From Nothophaeocryptopus gaeumannii (Eukaryota; Ascomycota; Dothideomycetes; Mycosphaerellales; Mycosphaerellaceae), in assembly GCA_031771865.1 (NCBI GenBank), contig JASISA010000022.1, positions 930,001 to 994,000 of the forward strand: a DNA stretch of 64,000 nt. The letters run 5' to 3'. Positions 32,125-42,102 of the stretch are shown piece by piece (positions within the stretch are counted from its first letter, which is position 1; each line of letters starts with the position of its first letter). The notes beneath the pieces are model-generated. The model did no database searches and was not told the origin of the DNA. It worked only from the letters and a program-made list of their open reading frames with translations. The translations under genes and the position numbers were made by a program.

Positions 32125-32866
32125 TTACGTCAACGATAGGCTATGTATGCGATCACCAAGGCACGGGTTTCCAGGAGGGTTGGCGGGATTTTCTCTTAGA
32201 ATGGCGTGGAAGACCTCTGCTCGGGGCAGATCGTATGTCTGCTTTATCTACTTGGTGACTGACCTACCCATGACTGTTTCCTTGTCCTCGAGCTCGAAAG
32301 AATTCGTAAGAATTGAATCCACATCCTCGGCAGAAGACATTCGAACGTAGGATGCAAGCTCCATGGCGCCGGAGAAACTATCCCTCAACTGGGCTGCCTC
32401 TTGTACACTGAACCCGGGACCAACGGCTGGAGATGTCGTTTGCATTTTCTCGACGATAAGTGTTGTTGACAGAGGTGTAAGCACCGCAACTGTCGACACA
32501 AGCAGGGATATTGCGACCCAGAGAGTTAGATTCAGGTATGGCATCTTGATGCAGTGACGAATCAGGAGCGGAGGTAGCTGCAAGAGGAGTTAGCAGGGAG
32601 AGGAAGAGGAAGAGTGAGACGAAAGAATACGCCTGACTTCTATATCCCCCAATCCGAATCTTGCCATCGGTTCGATAGGACATATCGTCGTAGACCAGGC
32701 GCCGTGACAACTTTGAGGTGCGCTCATCTTCCTTGGTCATAGTGTTGCGCTCTGTCAGAGTTGCAGAAACCAGCCAGGTGGAACTATGTTCAACACTGTG
32801 GCTGTACGCCGCAAATTTGACGACACCTGTTGTGTAAGAGCAGTCTATCTTCCCAAGAAAGATCAT
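32125..32866 (-). CDS. Small membrane protein, uncertain model
   Basis: A three-exon model (32621-32866, 32268-32577, 32125-32216) gives 215 residues with consistent phases and a TAA stop. Exon 1 has soluble, partly charged sequence; exon 2 holds one clear hydrophobic helix (NLTLWVAISLLVSTVAVLTPL) and then a soluble segment; exon 3 is short. The second and third exons are joined by a 51-nt intron (GTAGGT..GAGCAG). The first intron has a good acceptor (GCTAAC branch, CTTGCAG) but a weak donor (GTCTCA) and only 43 nt, so that join is doubtful. Exon 1 may also continue upstream with an unseen 5' exon. I do not recognise a family. Alternatives are a truncated pseudogene or a larger membrane protein with missing exons; AT-rich relic sequence next to it favours decay. 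Confidence 0.35.
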
Positions 32867-33137
32867 TTCACGGTTCTGAAGTGGCCCATGAAGTTCTCTG
32901 AGAAGCCCGCACCGGAGGTAGAGCAGGCAGTAAGCACCGAGCGAGAAAACAGCTTTTGCGAGACTCAGGCAGAAAAGAAACTCCTCGGGAACTCAAATAT
33001 GTAGAACGTAAGCCGCAAATAGCCGCCTTAGTCATTTCTGAGCTTAGCTGCACGTCGTGGACTTTTCCTACTTCGACTTCGCCGTGCTTTGCAATTTCTC
33101 CTGACACAGTTGCAGACTCGGCTTGCCAGAATCCGTC

Positions 33138-33722
33138 ATGGCTCAACCTGTGATGCGAGTTACCACAACTCTATCGCCTCCGATCTCCCTGCTGGATGAT
33201 GGCGAAGAGTGCTCCATCACAATAACCGCAACACTAGAGCACACAGAGCCTATTACAATTTACACATGGCCAACGATCTTTAACCTCTCCCTCGCCCAAG
33301 TGCGCCACAACTTTTTCTGTGTCGATCTTTCGTCTAACAGCGGCGACGACGACGACGACGACTACAACAACAAAGAAGCTATCAAATTAGCAATCTTCAA
33401 TGCTGGCAAGCGAGCGAACATCATTAGCCGACAGCTTGGAGGCCAAGACGATGAATTTTGGGTTACCTTCCATCCAGATGAACCCGCCACTTTTACTGAA
33501 AAGTTCGAACTAGCGACACGTAGGGATCAACCACTGACTCCAGGCCACCGATATCGATTCGGTATCTGTCGACGATTCGAGATTTTTTCGGGCTGGCAGT
33601 GGCTGAATGGAACCCGAGAGGATGTTATGACGACGGAGAAGAAGTTCTTTCGTGGAGAGTTTGAGCAGTCGAAGATCGTCGTCCCTTCCGGCGATGTTGT
33701 GGAGTTCGAAGTGACAGAATAG
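33138..33722 (+). CDS. Conserved-looking hypothetical protein, 194 aa
   Basis: A single exon encodes 194 residues from the ATG of MAQPVMRV; the frame extends five codons upstream only from a TTG. The sequence looks like a beta-rich domain: alternating hydrophobic strands (VTTTLSPPISLLD, CSITITATLEHTEPITIYTW, SKIVVPSGDVVEFEVTE), no signal peptide and no membrane segment. An acidic run of six Asp residues in a GDDDDDDYNN loop (around 73-82) is encoded by a GAC repeat. A similar fold occurs in small uncharacterised Pezizomycotina proteins, but I cannot name a function. It lies 271 bases upstream of Trm7 on the same strand. Confidence 0.7.
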   Translation: MAQPVMRVTTTLSPPISLLDDGEECSITITATLEHTEPITIYTWPTIFNLSLAQVRHNFFCVDLSSNSGDDDDDDYNNKEAIKLAIFNAGKRANIISRQLGGQDDEFWVTFHPDEPATFTEKFELATRRDQPLTPGHRYRFGICRRFEIFSGWQWLNGTREDVMTTEKKFFRGEFEQSKIVVPSGDVVEFEVTE

Positions 33723-33993
33723 ATATGGCATGGTCAATGCATGGAGTTGGACAGCTATCCCCTACTTGTGAATATTTCGAGTTTGACACTGGCCACACGG
33801 ACAGAAGACAAGGGCTGTCCAGGTCTCCTGCCCGGAGTGCTTGAGCTTACTCTCTCAGATGTCAACGCTGAGGTTTTGCTGCCTGAGGCTCCAGGTCCAC
33901 TTCTTCCCCAAAGTAGATTAGAATGTGGAGTTGGAACCGCGATCTCTTTCCCGCACCTCACAGAACCCATCAACTCGCTGACAACACAACGCC

Positions 33994-35103
33994 ATGGGCA
34001 AGTCCTCCAAAGACAAGCGAGACGCCTACTATCGCCTTGCGAAAGAACAAGGATGGCGCGCTCGCTCAGCTTTCAAGCTCCTCCAACTCGACGAGGAATT
34101 CAATCTCTTTGAAGGGGTCACACGCGTTGTGGATCTGTGTGCTGCCCCCGGAAGCTGGTCACAAGTCCTGTCAAAAATACTGATCAAAGGCGAGCGGATC
34201 GGCAGGGCATCATGGGAGGACAAGCGGTATCGATCAATGGTCCAGCAATATGCTAAGTCCACAACCGACCGGGAACTCGATCCTAATCCACCAGACCGGG
34301 CACCGAGGGAGAACGTGAAGATTGTGGCCATCGATCTTCAGCCCATGTCTCCCCTAGAAGGCATTACTTGCTTGAAGGCCGATATCACGCATCCATCAGC
34401 AATTCCTCTTTTGCTGAAAGCATTGGACACAAGTTTCGACCCAAAGTCTTCATCAGCCGAAGCTTCACACCCGGTCGATCTCGTCATTTCAGACGGCGCA
34501 CCAGATGTGACGGGGTTGCATGACTTGGACATATACGTGCAATCACAGTTACTTTGGGCAGCGCTCAACCTGGCACTTTGCGTTCTCAAGCCCGGCGGCA
34601 AATTCGTTGCGAAGATATTCAGGAGTAAAGATGTCGACATTCTGTACGCACAGTTGAAGACTGTGTTCGAAGGTGTGACAGTTGCGAAGCCGAGAAGTAG
34701 CAGGGCTAGCAGCATGGAGGCTTTCATATTATGCACCAATTTCCGACCTCCGACGGGGTTTAAGGCGAGCCTGGACAACCCCATCGGTACAGCACAGCAG
34801 TTGCAGCCCGAGGTCGAAGCAAGTAACTCTGAAGCGCAGAGCACTCGTGTGAAACGAGCAGATGGTATTACGGAACTGCAAATTGAGACCGGAGCGACCC
34901 GGGGCCGAGACACAAGATGGATCGCCCCATTCTTGGCCTGTGGCGATTTGAGTGCGTATGATGCAGACGCAAGTCATAAGCTACCTGAAGGTCATATCAG
35001 CCTGGATCCTGTGCAACCGCCGACTGCACCTCCGTACCGAGCGGCTCTCGAAGAAAGAAAGAAGATGGGAGGCGCGTATGGAAAGACGAAGCTTAGTACC
35101 TGA
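33994..35103 (+). CDS. TRM7: tRNA 2'-O-methyltransferase Trm7 (FtsJ family)
   Basis: A single exon encodes 369 residues. Trm7 methylates the ribose 2'-O at positions 32 and 34 of the anticodon loop of tRNA-Phe, -Trp and -Leu, with partner proteins Trm732 and Trm734. The start GKSSKDKRDAYYRLAKEQGWRARSAFKLLQ is the family hallmark, with catalytic K28. The SAM site is VDLCAAPGSWSQVL, followed by the catalytic Asp in ISDGAPDVTG, Lys in GGKFVAKIF and Glu in SMEAFILC, so the K-D-K-E tetrad is intact. An insert of about 30 residues after the SAM site (WEDKRYRSMVQQYAKSTTDRE) and a longer C-terminal tail explain its size over the 310 residues of yeast Trm7. No intron is needed. Confidence 0.95.
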   Translation: MGKSSKDKRDAYYRLAKEQGWRARSAFKLLQLDEEFNLFEGVTRVVDLCAAPGSWSQVLSKILIKGERIGRASWEDKRYRSMVQQYAKSTTDRELDPNPPDRAPRENVKIVAIDLQPMSPLEGITCLKADITHPSAIPLLLKALDTSFDPKSSSAEASHPVDLVISDGAPDVTGLHDLDIYVQSQLLWAALNLALCVLKPGGKFVAKIFRSKDVDILYAQLKTVFEGVTVAKPRSSRASSMEAFILCTNFRPPTGFKASLDNPIGTAQQLQPEVEASNSEAQSTRVKRADGITELQIETGATRGRDTRWIAPFLACGDLSAYDADASHKLPEGHISLDPVQPPTAPPYRAALEERKKMGGAYGKTKLST

Positions 35104-35362
35104 TTCGAAATGGGATGGGACATGGAATATGAGCTACAGTGTCTGATGACCACAAGTATGTGGTATGAGCGAGAAACTCGATCTTCCGGGAAGCCGATGG
35201 CACTTCGATCGAATACTCTCTCCGCGCCCGCGAATCGCCTTGATGACGTGGTGATTCCTCAAGTACCTCTTTCGATCCAAGCTGCCTCCGAACCCAAGCA
35301 GCCCTTCCTCCTGGTGGCTCTTGAACATCGGGAAGAAACGCACCCCGGTCGTCCTTCGCCCA

Positions 35363-35581
35363 CTACTTCAGATCTTCTCCACGACTCATCGGAATCATCT
35401 TGACCTCCTCGTCCGTTTTCGGTCTCAGAAAGTCTTTCATCTTCCCAAACGGACCACCCTTGGCCTTCTCGTGCTTCAAGTGCTGTTCATCTGGAGCATC
35501 TCGACAGTCGGAGATCTTGACCGGGATGTGGACTAAGCTCTTGTCCGTGTATCCATGTGGAAAAATATTTGCGCTGGCCAT
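35363..35581 (-). CDS. Small hypothetical protein, 72 aa
   Basis: A complete ATG-to-TAG frame of 72 residues lies on the minus strand, convergent with Trm7. Codon use resembles the neighbours (C or G in most third positions), and the sequence is charged and soluble-looking (HEKAKGGPFGKMKDFLRPKTDEEVK). No signal peptide, membrane segment or known family is visible. A second exon downstream is possible because GTAGTG follows the last codons, but I found no convincing acceptor. Real gene versus chance is unresolved. Confidence 0.45.
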   Translation of the reverse strand: MASANIFPHGYTDKSLVHIPVKISDCRDAPDEQHLKHEKAKGGPFGKMKDFLRPKTDEEVKMIPMSRGEDLK

Positions 35582-36482
35582 TGTCGCATCTCCAAAAAGC
35601 CCCAGCGCCGTCTCCGAGCATCATGTTGGTGTGGTGGTCATGCTGGTACTTCGGAGGCTTGCCGGTCACAGTAGTTCATGGCTCATTATCTGAGCTGGCC
35701 ATCGGTGTGACTTTCACGGTTTCAGAAAGAGCTATAGTGATTGAAGGCAGCTGGACAATATTGAAGGTCAATATGAAATCGGAGCAGAGGGAAAATGAAC
35801 ATAGAAAGGTCAAAGATGGGAAGAGGTTGTCTTCTACCGTTTGGATGTCAATGTCGACTTTGGTACAGAGACGGTGGCTGAGGATGTCGACTGATCGGAT
35901 GGCCAGAGTAAGTTACCGAGCACAGTCTGTACCGTATGCAGACAAAATTCATAGGGTATTCTTATCTTGCAGGCAGTCATTCATGTAGTGATTCTTATTG
36001 TTCATACTCGGCTCGTGTGATAGCCTCAGGAGGTGAAAAGGGAGGACGTGGAGCTGAATTCCAGTCTTGGTCATCAGCTGGAATGGAGGGATGCTTTTGT
36101 GTACACATGTAGCACCCCTGCCATCACATCATTTCCTTTCTGCTTCCACTGCGCTGTTTCGTGTGCGTTTTACTACCGTGACAAGTCCAATATCTACGAC
36201 CGAGGAGAAGTCTTCTCTCACAATTGCGTGCATGTCCCACTCATCAACCCCGCGACGCTGCACAGGGAACTTCACCGCCGACGAGGAGCCTCGGAGCTCA
36301 GGCCAGGACACCGAACACAACAACTACAGTACATCACCGCGAGGAATAGTCTGGCGTGTGCCATTGCGGGCCGTCTCGATATCATCCAGATCTGCGGTGA
36401 TTAGCGAGGCCTTCATCACGCCTCTCGAGCGTAGGGCATCCGTCAGTCTTATGATAGCATACATCTCGGCTGCAAGCTCACA
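35582..36482. other. Upstream region of the septin-type GTPase gene
   Basis: No gene is supported; frames up to 143 codons overlap one another and show no family. The region supplies the promoter of the septin-type GTPase gene downstream. No RNA gene or repeat is apparent. Confidence 0.4.
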
Positions 36483-38795
36483 ATGAGTGCGGCATTGAAG
36501 GACGCGTCAAAGACCAAGAGTGGAGCGAACATAAGCGCGACGACATTCAGTAGGACGCATGCTCCCTCGGTGCCAAAGGAGTTCTTCTTGAAGACGGAGA
36601 AAGAGCTAGAACTAGAGCGGGAATCGCGACGGGGCAGGAAGTCTTCCCGAGGATCAATAGCCACCGAAGAGGCAAAAGAAGACATGTCCGACGGCTTGAT
36701 AGGAAACAGCTCCTTTGGCGTGCAGAGCTTGGAGGATACAATAAATGAGGGCAGACTCTCAAGGACAAACAGCAACATCAGTGAGCAATCGTCCGGAGAC
36801 CCCATTGACCTATCGCCGAGGAAGAAACGCCAGGCTGGGAATCGTGTCCATCCGACCATCATCGCCACAGGACAGCGCATCTTGTTGTCAGATCGGAGTT
36901 CATACGTGGCCTCGGCATCAAATTCCGAGTCATCGCGCCCACGCAGAGGCTCTGAGACGTCTTCACATTACCCAATGACGAGTCAGCCACTCACGCCCAT
37001 TGGGCTCAGTCCCCATCCTGGGTCTGTAACTCCAAGCACGCCACGATCTGGTTCACCAAAGTCGTTCAGACTCAGTGACGAGGAAGCCAGTATAGCGGAT
37101 GAGACTAACAGCCAGGCCATTCTGTCTTCCAGCGGGGATGAAGATGACCATCAGCATCTTGGGCGTACTCCACAGCTTGTGATGCCGAGCCTATCTATGC
37201 CCGCACGACGACCATTTACTGAACGAGGCAGGCTCATGGGTAGGGCTAAGATCATGGTAATAGGCGCAAAGCGTTCCGGGAAGACAAGCTTCATCTCCAG
37301 CATATTCCGCGCAAGCGAGGATATCGTTCACATGGATCGAGCCGCGGCGGGCATTCCAAGCCAGTCTTCCTTCGGAACAGTAAGCTCTCATTACAGTCCG
37401 ACTACCACGTTCAGCGAGGTACATGCCTCTACTAGACCTTATCCCCCATGGTGGACGGAGTCCGAGAGCCGCAGGGCGCTCCACCGCCGAATGAGTGTTG
37501 GCGAAGGCGTGCTAGAGCGCAATCTAACTTTCATTGATACCCCTGGGTGTGAGGACGACGATGATATTCAGCGCGTTCTTGACTACATGGACATGTCGTT
37601 GCGGCGCACAGCGCGATTGGAGAGCATGAGCGATAGCGAGCTGATCAATATCCTCAGTGGCGAAGGTGGCGTGCAACTTGATGCTGTGGTATACCTGTTT
37701 GATGCGTCGCAGGCAGATGCAGCAGGTAAGAATCAGGACCTTTTGCGGTATCTTTGCAAACATACGAACGTCATCCCAGCTCTTGCGCGTGCCGACTTGT
37801 TGGACACAGAGGCTCTATCCTCACGACGCCTAGAGATCAAATCTATCTTCGGGGCCTTGCAAGAAGAGCCGTACGGGTTGGTGGAGGAGAATGGCAACTG
37901 GGAGCCTTTCGCCATATCGTCTGCCGCAGAAGATGATGCGGAAGAAGTTGATGCGAGTGTGCTCATGTCATCACAATACATGCCACCCCTTGTGCCCAGC
38001 GACCTCCAGAGACTGGTTGATAGTTTGCTGGATCCGATAAACTTGGCGCGCATGAGGCATGCCTCAGCTGTGAAGTTCTTGCTGTGGCGACAGGACAACT
38101 TGGGACATCATATTGGTCTGCATAGACAAACGCTGCTGCGATCGCCACAGCTGGGCAAGCACAGCCGGGGCACGAGCACTGGTAGCTTCGCCGATGAACG
38201 CTGCAAAGACCTCGTCCCTTATTCGGCCTCTGGCGACAATCGATCCGCGTCACCTGCAATCTCCGACATCTCCGCACAGTTGATAAGTGGTACGAGCGCC
38301 TCGACATCTGCGCTGGCTAGATACAACGAGCAGACACAGCCGTCTGAGCCTTTCAAGCAAGTACGTCTTGCAAAGTGGGCACAAGATCTACAGCGCAGTC
38401 TCTTCAATGAGCGACGCAAGTATCAGAAAATGTACACAAACCCGCCGCCAGAGTGGGACTTGCAAGAGAAAGGTGAACAGACTCAAGCGATGATCCCCGC
38501 ACGCGGCCGTCTGGGAGGCGATCTTGGCGTAATTGATCCCCGAGATCCATTGGGAGTCATTGCTTTTGGGCAAGTCTTCAGTCGACGAGGGCTTTTCATG
38601 ATCAAGATTGCAGGAGGTTTCGGATTGATAGGCGCGTTGGCATACTGGTGGTGCGATACTCAAGAACACCTTTTTGGCGGCCAGTCTCAGATCATCAACG
38701 CACCAGCGGTGCCGGCACCCATGACAAAACCTTCAACGGTCGAGTGGCTTGACGACATGACTCCACTACGAGGTTTCTTTGGATGGAGACGATGA
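36483..38795 (+). CDS. Septin-type GTPase-like protein with C-terminal membrane segment
   Basis: A single exon encodes 770 residues. A disordered Ser-rich N-terminus (about 1-255) precedes a septin-type G domain: P-loop GAKRSGKT (261-268), a DTPG switch (FIDTPG, 350-355) and ARAD (435-438) in the position of the septin AKAD base-specificity motif. After the G domain is a further Ser-rich region, a charged stretch, and one hydrophobic helix at about 703-724 (GLFMIKIAGGFGLIGALAYWW) near the C-terminus. Canonical septins end in a coiled coil and lack such a segment, so this is a non-canonical member that may be anchored to a membrane. It probably binds GTP; hydrolysis is uncertain because the core motifs diverge. 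Partners are unknown. The ATG at 36483 is the first in frame. Confidence 0.8.
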   Translation: MSAALKDASKTKSGANISATTFSRTHAPSVPKEFFLKTEKELELERESRRGRKSSRGSIATEEAKEDMSDGLIGNSSFGVQSLEDTINEGRLSRTNSNISEQSSGDPIDLSPRKKRQAGNRVHPTIIATGQRILLSDRSSYVASASNSESSRPRRGSETSSHYPMTSQPLTPIGLSPHPGSVTPSTPRSGSPKSFRLSDEEASIADETNSQAILSSSGDEDDHQHLGRTPQLVMPSLSMPARRPFTERGRLMGRAKIMVIGAKRSGKTSFISSIFRASEDIVHMDRAAAGIPSQSSFGTVSSHYSPTTTFSEVHASTRPYPPWWTESESRRALHRRMSVGEGVLERNLTFIDTPGCEDDDDIQRVLDYMDMSLRRTARLESMSDSELINILSGEGGVQLDAVVYLFDASQADAAGKNQDLLRYLCKHTNVIPALARADLLDTEALSSRRLEIKSIFGALQEEPYGLVEENGNWEPFAISSAAEDDAEEVDASVLMSSQYMPPLVPSDLQRLVDSLLDPINLARMRHASAVKFLLWRQDNLGHHIGLHRQTLLRSPQLGKHSRGTSTGSFADERCKDLVPYSASGDNRSASPAISDISAQLISGTSASTSALARYNEQTQPSEPFKQVRLAKWAQDLQRSLFNERRKYQKMYTNPPPEWDLQEKGEQTQAMIPARGRLGGDLGVIDPRDPLGVIAFGQVFSRRGLFMIKIAGGFGLIGALAYWWCDTQEHLFGGQSQIINAPAVPAPMTKPSTVEWLDDMTPLRGFFGWRR

Positions 38796-39562
38796 GACGG
38801 GAAAGAGGAAATCTGGTGACGGATTATGAGATTTAGGTTTGATGCGAGAAGATACCACGTGAATGCATATCGAGTGATGAAGTTGAAGAAACAGAGCCTT
38901 GTCTTGAAGTCACATCCCGAATTCCGAGAACTTCACTGCCGATGTTATACCAGCAGTTCTGTAGTGATGGTATCTCAGACAATCAAGTTTCAGGGATGCT
39001 GTGCGACGAATGTGGTGAGGAAAGCTTGTTTCTCTAGCTTATAGCTTATTGACAGCGTCCAGGGGATTTTGCACATGCCGAGAGCATGCAAGTCTTGGAT
39101 GCCTTGACGAGCTTGATAAGAAGCGAGCAGGCTGTTCCCAAAGTGTCGGCGGCGCAGCGGCGATTGCGACAGCGCATGCAGCAGCAAACGGCTCCAAAGT
39201 ACGAGGTACGAGCTGCCGACGGCCGCTGCTTGGTGTTGGTGTTGCAAAGGGATGGTGACCAGCGGGAGCGTACCTCGCATGACACAGTGTGAGGTGCGGA
39301 TGGAGCGAAAAGTAGCACAGGAGAGTTTAACCTTAATCGCGCATCTGCCACGAATCCTGGCACATTATTCGAAGCTCACACGTCAGCGGGATCTTCCCTC
39401 CCTTCTTCACAAGCGTGTACCACTCGTGCCACTACACTGCTCGTGTTGCGCTCAACCAAGGCACAGCACGGCGAACAGGCCCGCCGGTTCATCTAGCCAG
39501 CAAATAATACACCGCTCATGTTACAACACATCCAGTGAGACATCATCCACCTCCTCCCGCAG
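38796..39562. other. Intergenic region, no gene
   Basis: Lies between the septin-type gene and the CAP10 glycosyltransferase, both on the plus strand. No open frame shows a domain. I see no RNA gene; the last 200 bases are pyrimidine- and CA-rich, as in many fungal promoters. Confidence 0.4.
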
Positions 39563-41085
39563 ATGTTGTCCTGGACGCAAATGCCTTTGTGGGCGACCGC
39601 ACGCCAATCTCTCTCGCCTACATTCTGGAAAGTGCTATCTGCTCTGCTTCTCCTATGCCTTGTTGCCCAGCAATTTGCCCTGAGAAGTCAATCGCATTCT
39701 CTTGATCAAACTTTTGGAACGCCTGATGAGCGCATTCAAGCTCCAGAGCTGACACAATCCGACGCTTCCGGCTCAAGCAAACCTGAACCTACGGCGCAAT
39801 CAAGCAAGACAAAATCTTGGACTTACACTTGGGACCAAGACCGTGACAATCATGGCCTTTCCGAGGAACAATGCGACGCAGCCTTCCCGCAGTTATGGAA
39901 CGAAATCGATCGCGCGAAACAGTGGTGGCAAGAAAGACATATCAGCGTGCAGGACATCGACCTGATCAAAGGAAACGATGGCGGCGTTCGCATCCTGATA
40001 CACGGGTCGCAACTCCGCATCATCCAGACACGAGGGCTTGGGAGAGAGGATTTTCGCCATCGTATCATAGCGGTCGTGCAGCAAATCCTCCGAGCCATCA
40101 CAGCTGCAGAAGCGGTCCACGAACCCATTCCGGACATCGAGTTTACCGTCATCGTGGACGACAAGCCCGTCCTCAACCCAGATCGAGATCAGGCAATGTG
40201 GGCTTTCACCAGAGCGTACGCAAATCAGCAGCATGACAGCCTTTGGGTCATGCCAGACTTTCACTTCTTCGGAGCACCTGGTGTAGCAGAGAGCTTCAAG
40301 CTGCAGCAAACGAAATGCCGAAAACATGACGCTCTCCTTACCCAGAAGCTACCCAAGGTTATGTGGAGGGGAGCAGTCTGGGTAAATGAGGAAGTACGCA
40401 AGCCATTGCTCAGTGTCACAGAAGGCAAGGAGTGGGCGGACGTCAAAGTATGACGTGCTAAATGCGAGCATTAGAGGAAGCGGCTAACAAATTGGCAGGC
40501 CGTGAACTGGGACGATCCCGAGAGTATCATTCCCCTGGACGCATTTTGCCAGTTTCGATACGTCGTCAATACTGAAGGCCGAGCGTGGTCTGCCAGAATG
40601 ACGCATTTGCTGAACTGCGACTCACTCCTGCTCGTGCACGATGTGGAATGGATCGCGCACTACTACCATCTGCTCGACACAGAGGTCAATTGCGTGCACG
40701 TGCAACGAGACTTCTCGGACCTGGAGGAGAAGATCACCTACTATGAGAATAACACGGAAGAAGCTCAAAAGATTGCCGACACAGCGCGCGAAACATTCCG
40801 CGAGCGATACACGACGCCGGCTGCTACCGCCTGCTATTGTGAGTTTCAATCCAAGTGAAATCTTTGTTGCGTTTGGACTCCATAACTAACATTCGGATCT
40901 TGCTACTTGTAGGGCGAAAGATGATGCGCGCATACTCAGACGTCGCCTTCACACCGATCACGAAAATTCCCGTTAAGAATAAGAACAAGCTTGCGCCAAA
41001 AGAGAAGACGAGAGGCATTTCATTCGAGGAATTCATCGTACATGACAACACCGTGGACTACCCTTACAATACCAAAGCCGATTGA
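39563..41085 (+). CDS. CAP10/POGLUT-type glycosyltransferase
   Basis: Three exons (39563-40447, 40499-40838, 40913-41085) encode 465 residues with all joins in phase. The protein is a Golgi/ER-type membrane enzyme of the family that includes Cryptococcus CAP10 xylosyltransferase and animal protein O-glucosyltransferases; it probably transfers a sugar from a UDP donor. A signal anchor lies at about residues 22-42 (VLSALLLLCLVAQQFAL) after a short cytosolic tail. The catalytic domain contains KLPKVMWRGAVWVN, DAFCQFRYVVNTEGRAWSARM and LLCDSLLL-like segments diagnostic of CAP10. Sugar and acceptor cannot be told from sequence. The ATG MLSWTQ is the first in frame; MPLWATAR seven codons later is an alternative. 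Confidence 0.92.
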
Positions 41086-42102
41086 ACTGCCTAACAAGCC
41101 CGAGAATAATGGATGAAGAGATGAGGAGCATAGATTGGAAAGGGGGTACAGCAGCACGGAAGGCCGTGCGAGAACTGCCGATCAGAGCACAGGTTCAGCC
41201 GGATGCTGAGTATTGAGATTGCACTGCCAGACGCCGGGACGGACCTGAAAAGGACCTGACCCATCGAGATAGCATGCAGGCTGGGCGAAAGAAATCGCAC
41301 CGCCAGCGAGAATATGCAATTGGATCGCCAATCTTTAACCCCTGCATGCTACAAAGGCGACTTTTGATATATGACATATCGCAATAGAGGCAATTCGGAC
41401 GGCGGGATTGAGAAGGCCAATGCTTGGGCTAAGCCGACATGTGGTGGCCTTGAATAGTAGCGAGAGAATGAAGCCAAACAGAATGTTCTCTTCCCCGAGC
41501 TTCTTGCACATCGCATGTCGATTAGAAGTGCAAATCTCTAGGGGCGTTCATAGTCATTCACGTCCACAGAACATATGTCAAAGTCACATGCAGACGCCAA
41601 TGCGTAAAGAACCTGTCTCGGCAAGTAAGCACGAGGTGAGATTGCGGGAAAGGCGGGTTGGCGCACGAGCCCCCCGAGCTCAAAAAGGGCTGTGGTTCTC
41701 TTCTCCATCATAGTCAGTCTTCGACCATCTATCCGCCATCACCACCGTCTTCACACCACCACCGCCCCCCCTTCTTCATCTTTCCGCTCACCGCGCATCT
41801 CACTTGCCACACCAGCGTTCTCGTACCTTATCGAGCGACTGCTTCTTTCGTGACGGCCGACAGACTCTTACTATAGCGCGCGACCATCTAGACTTTTTGC
41901 GAACCCGACATCCTTGCAACGCACCGCGCTCGAGTTCAACGCTGCCACGCAGAAACAACCAAAAAGACCACGTCGCGCGAGCTACACCTCTCCTTCCACA
42001 AGATTGACTGCTGCAGCTAGCCGGTCTCAAACACACGACACCCCAGTTGCCTACGCTTGCACCTCCGTCCTCCGCTTCGACTGCGCTGCTGTTTAACGCA
42101 CC
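41086..42102. other. Upstream region of the G3BP-like gene
   Basis: No gene is supported. From about 41700 the sequence is rich in C, T and CA dinucleotides with CCACC repeats, typical of a strong fungal promoter and 5' leader. A 316-codon minus-strand frame at 41800-42750 overlaps the coding gene and is rejected as a shadow. Confidence 0.4.

Noticed and set aside
32868..33146. 92-codon minus-strand frame opposite the hypothetical protein's start
   Set aside because: Overlaps the promoter and first codons of the plus-strand gene; no homology and no clear splice to the downstream membrane model.
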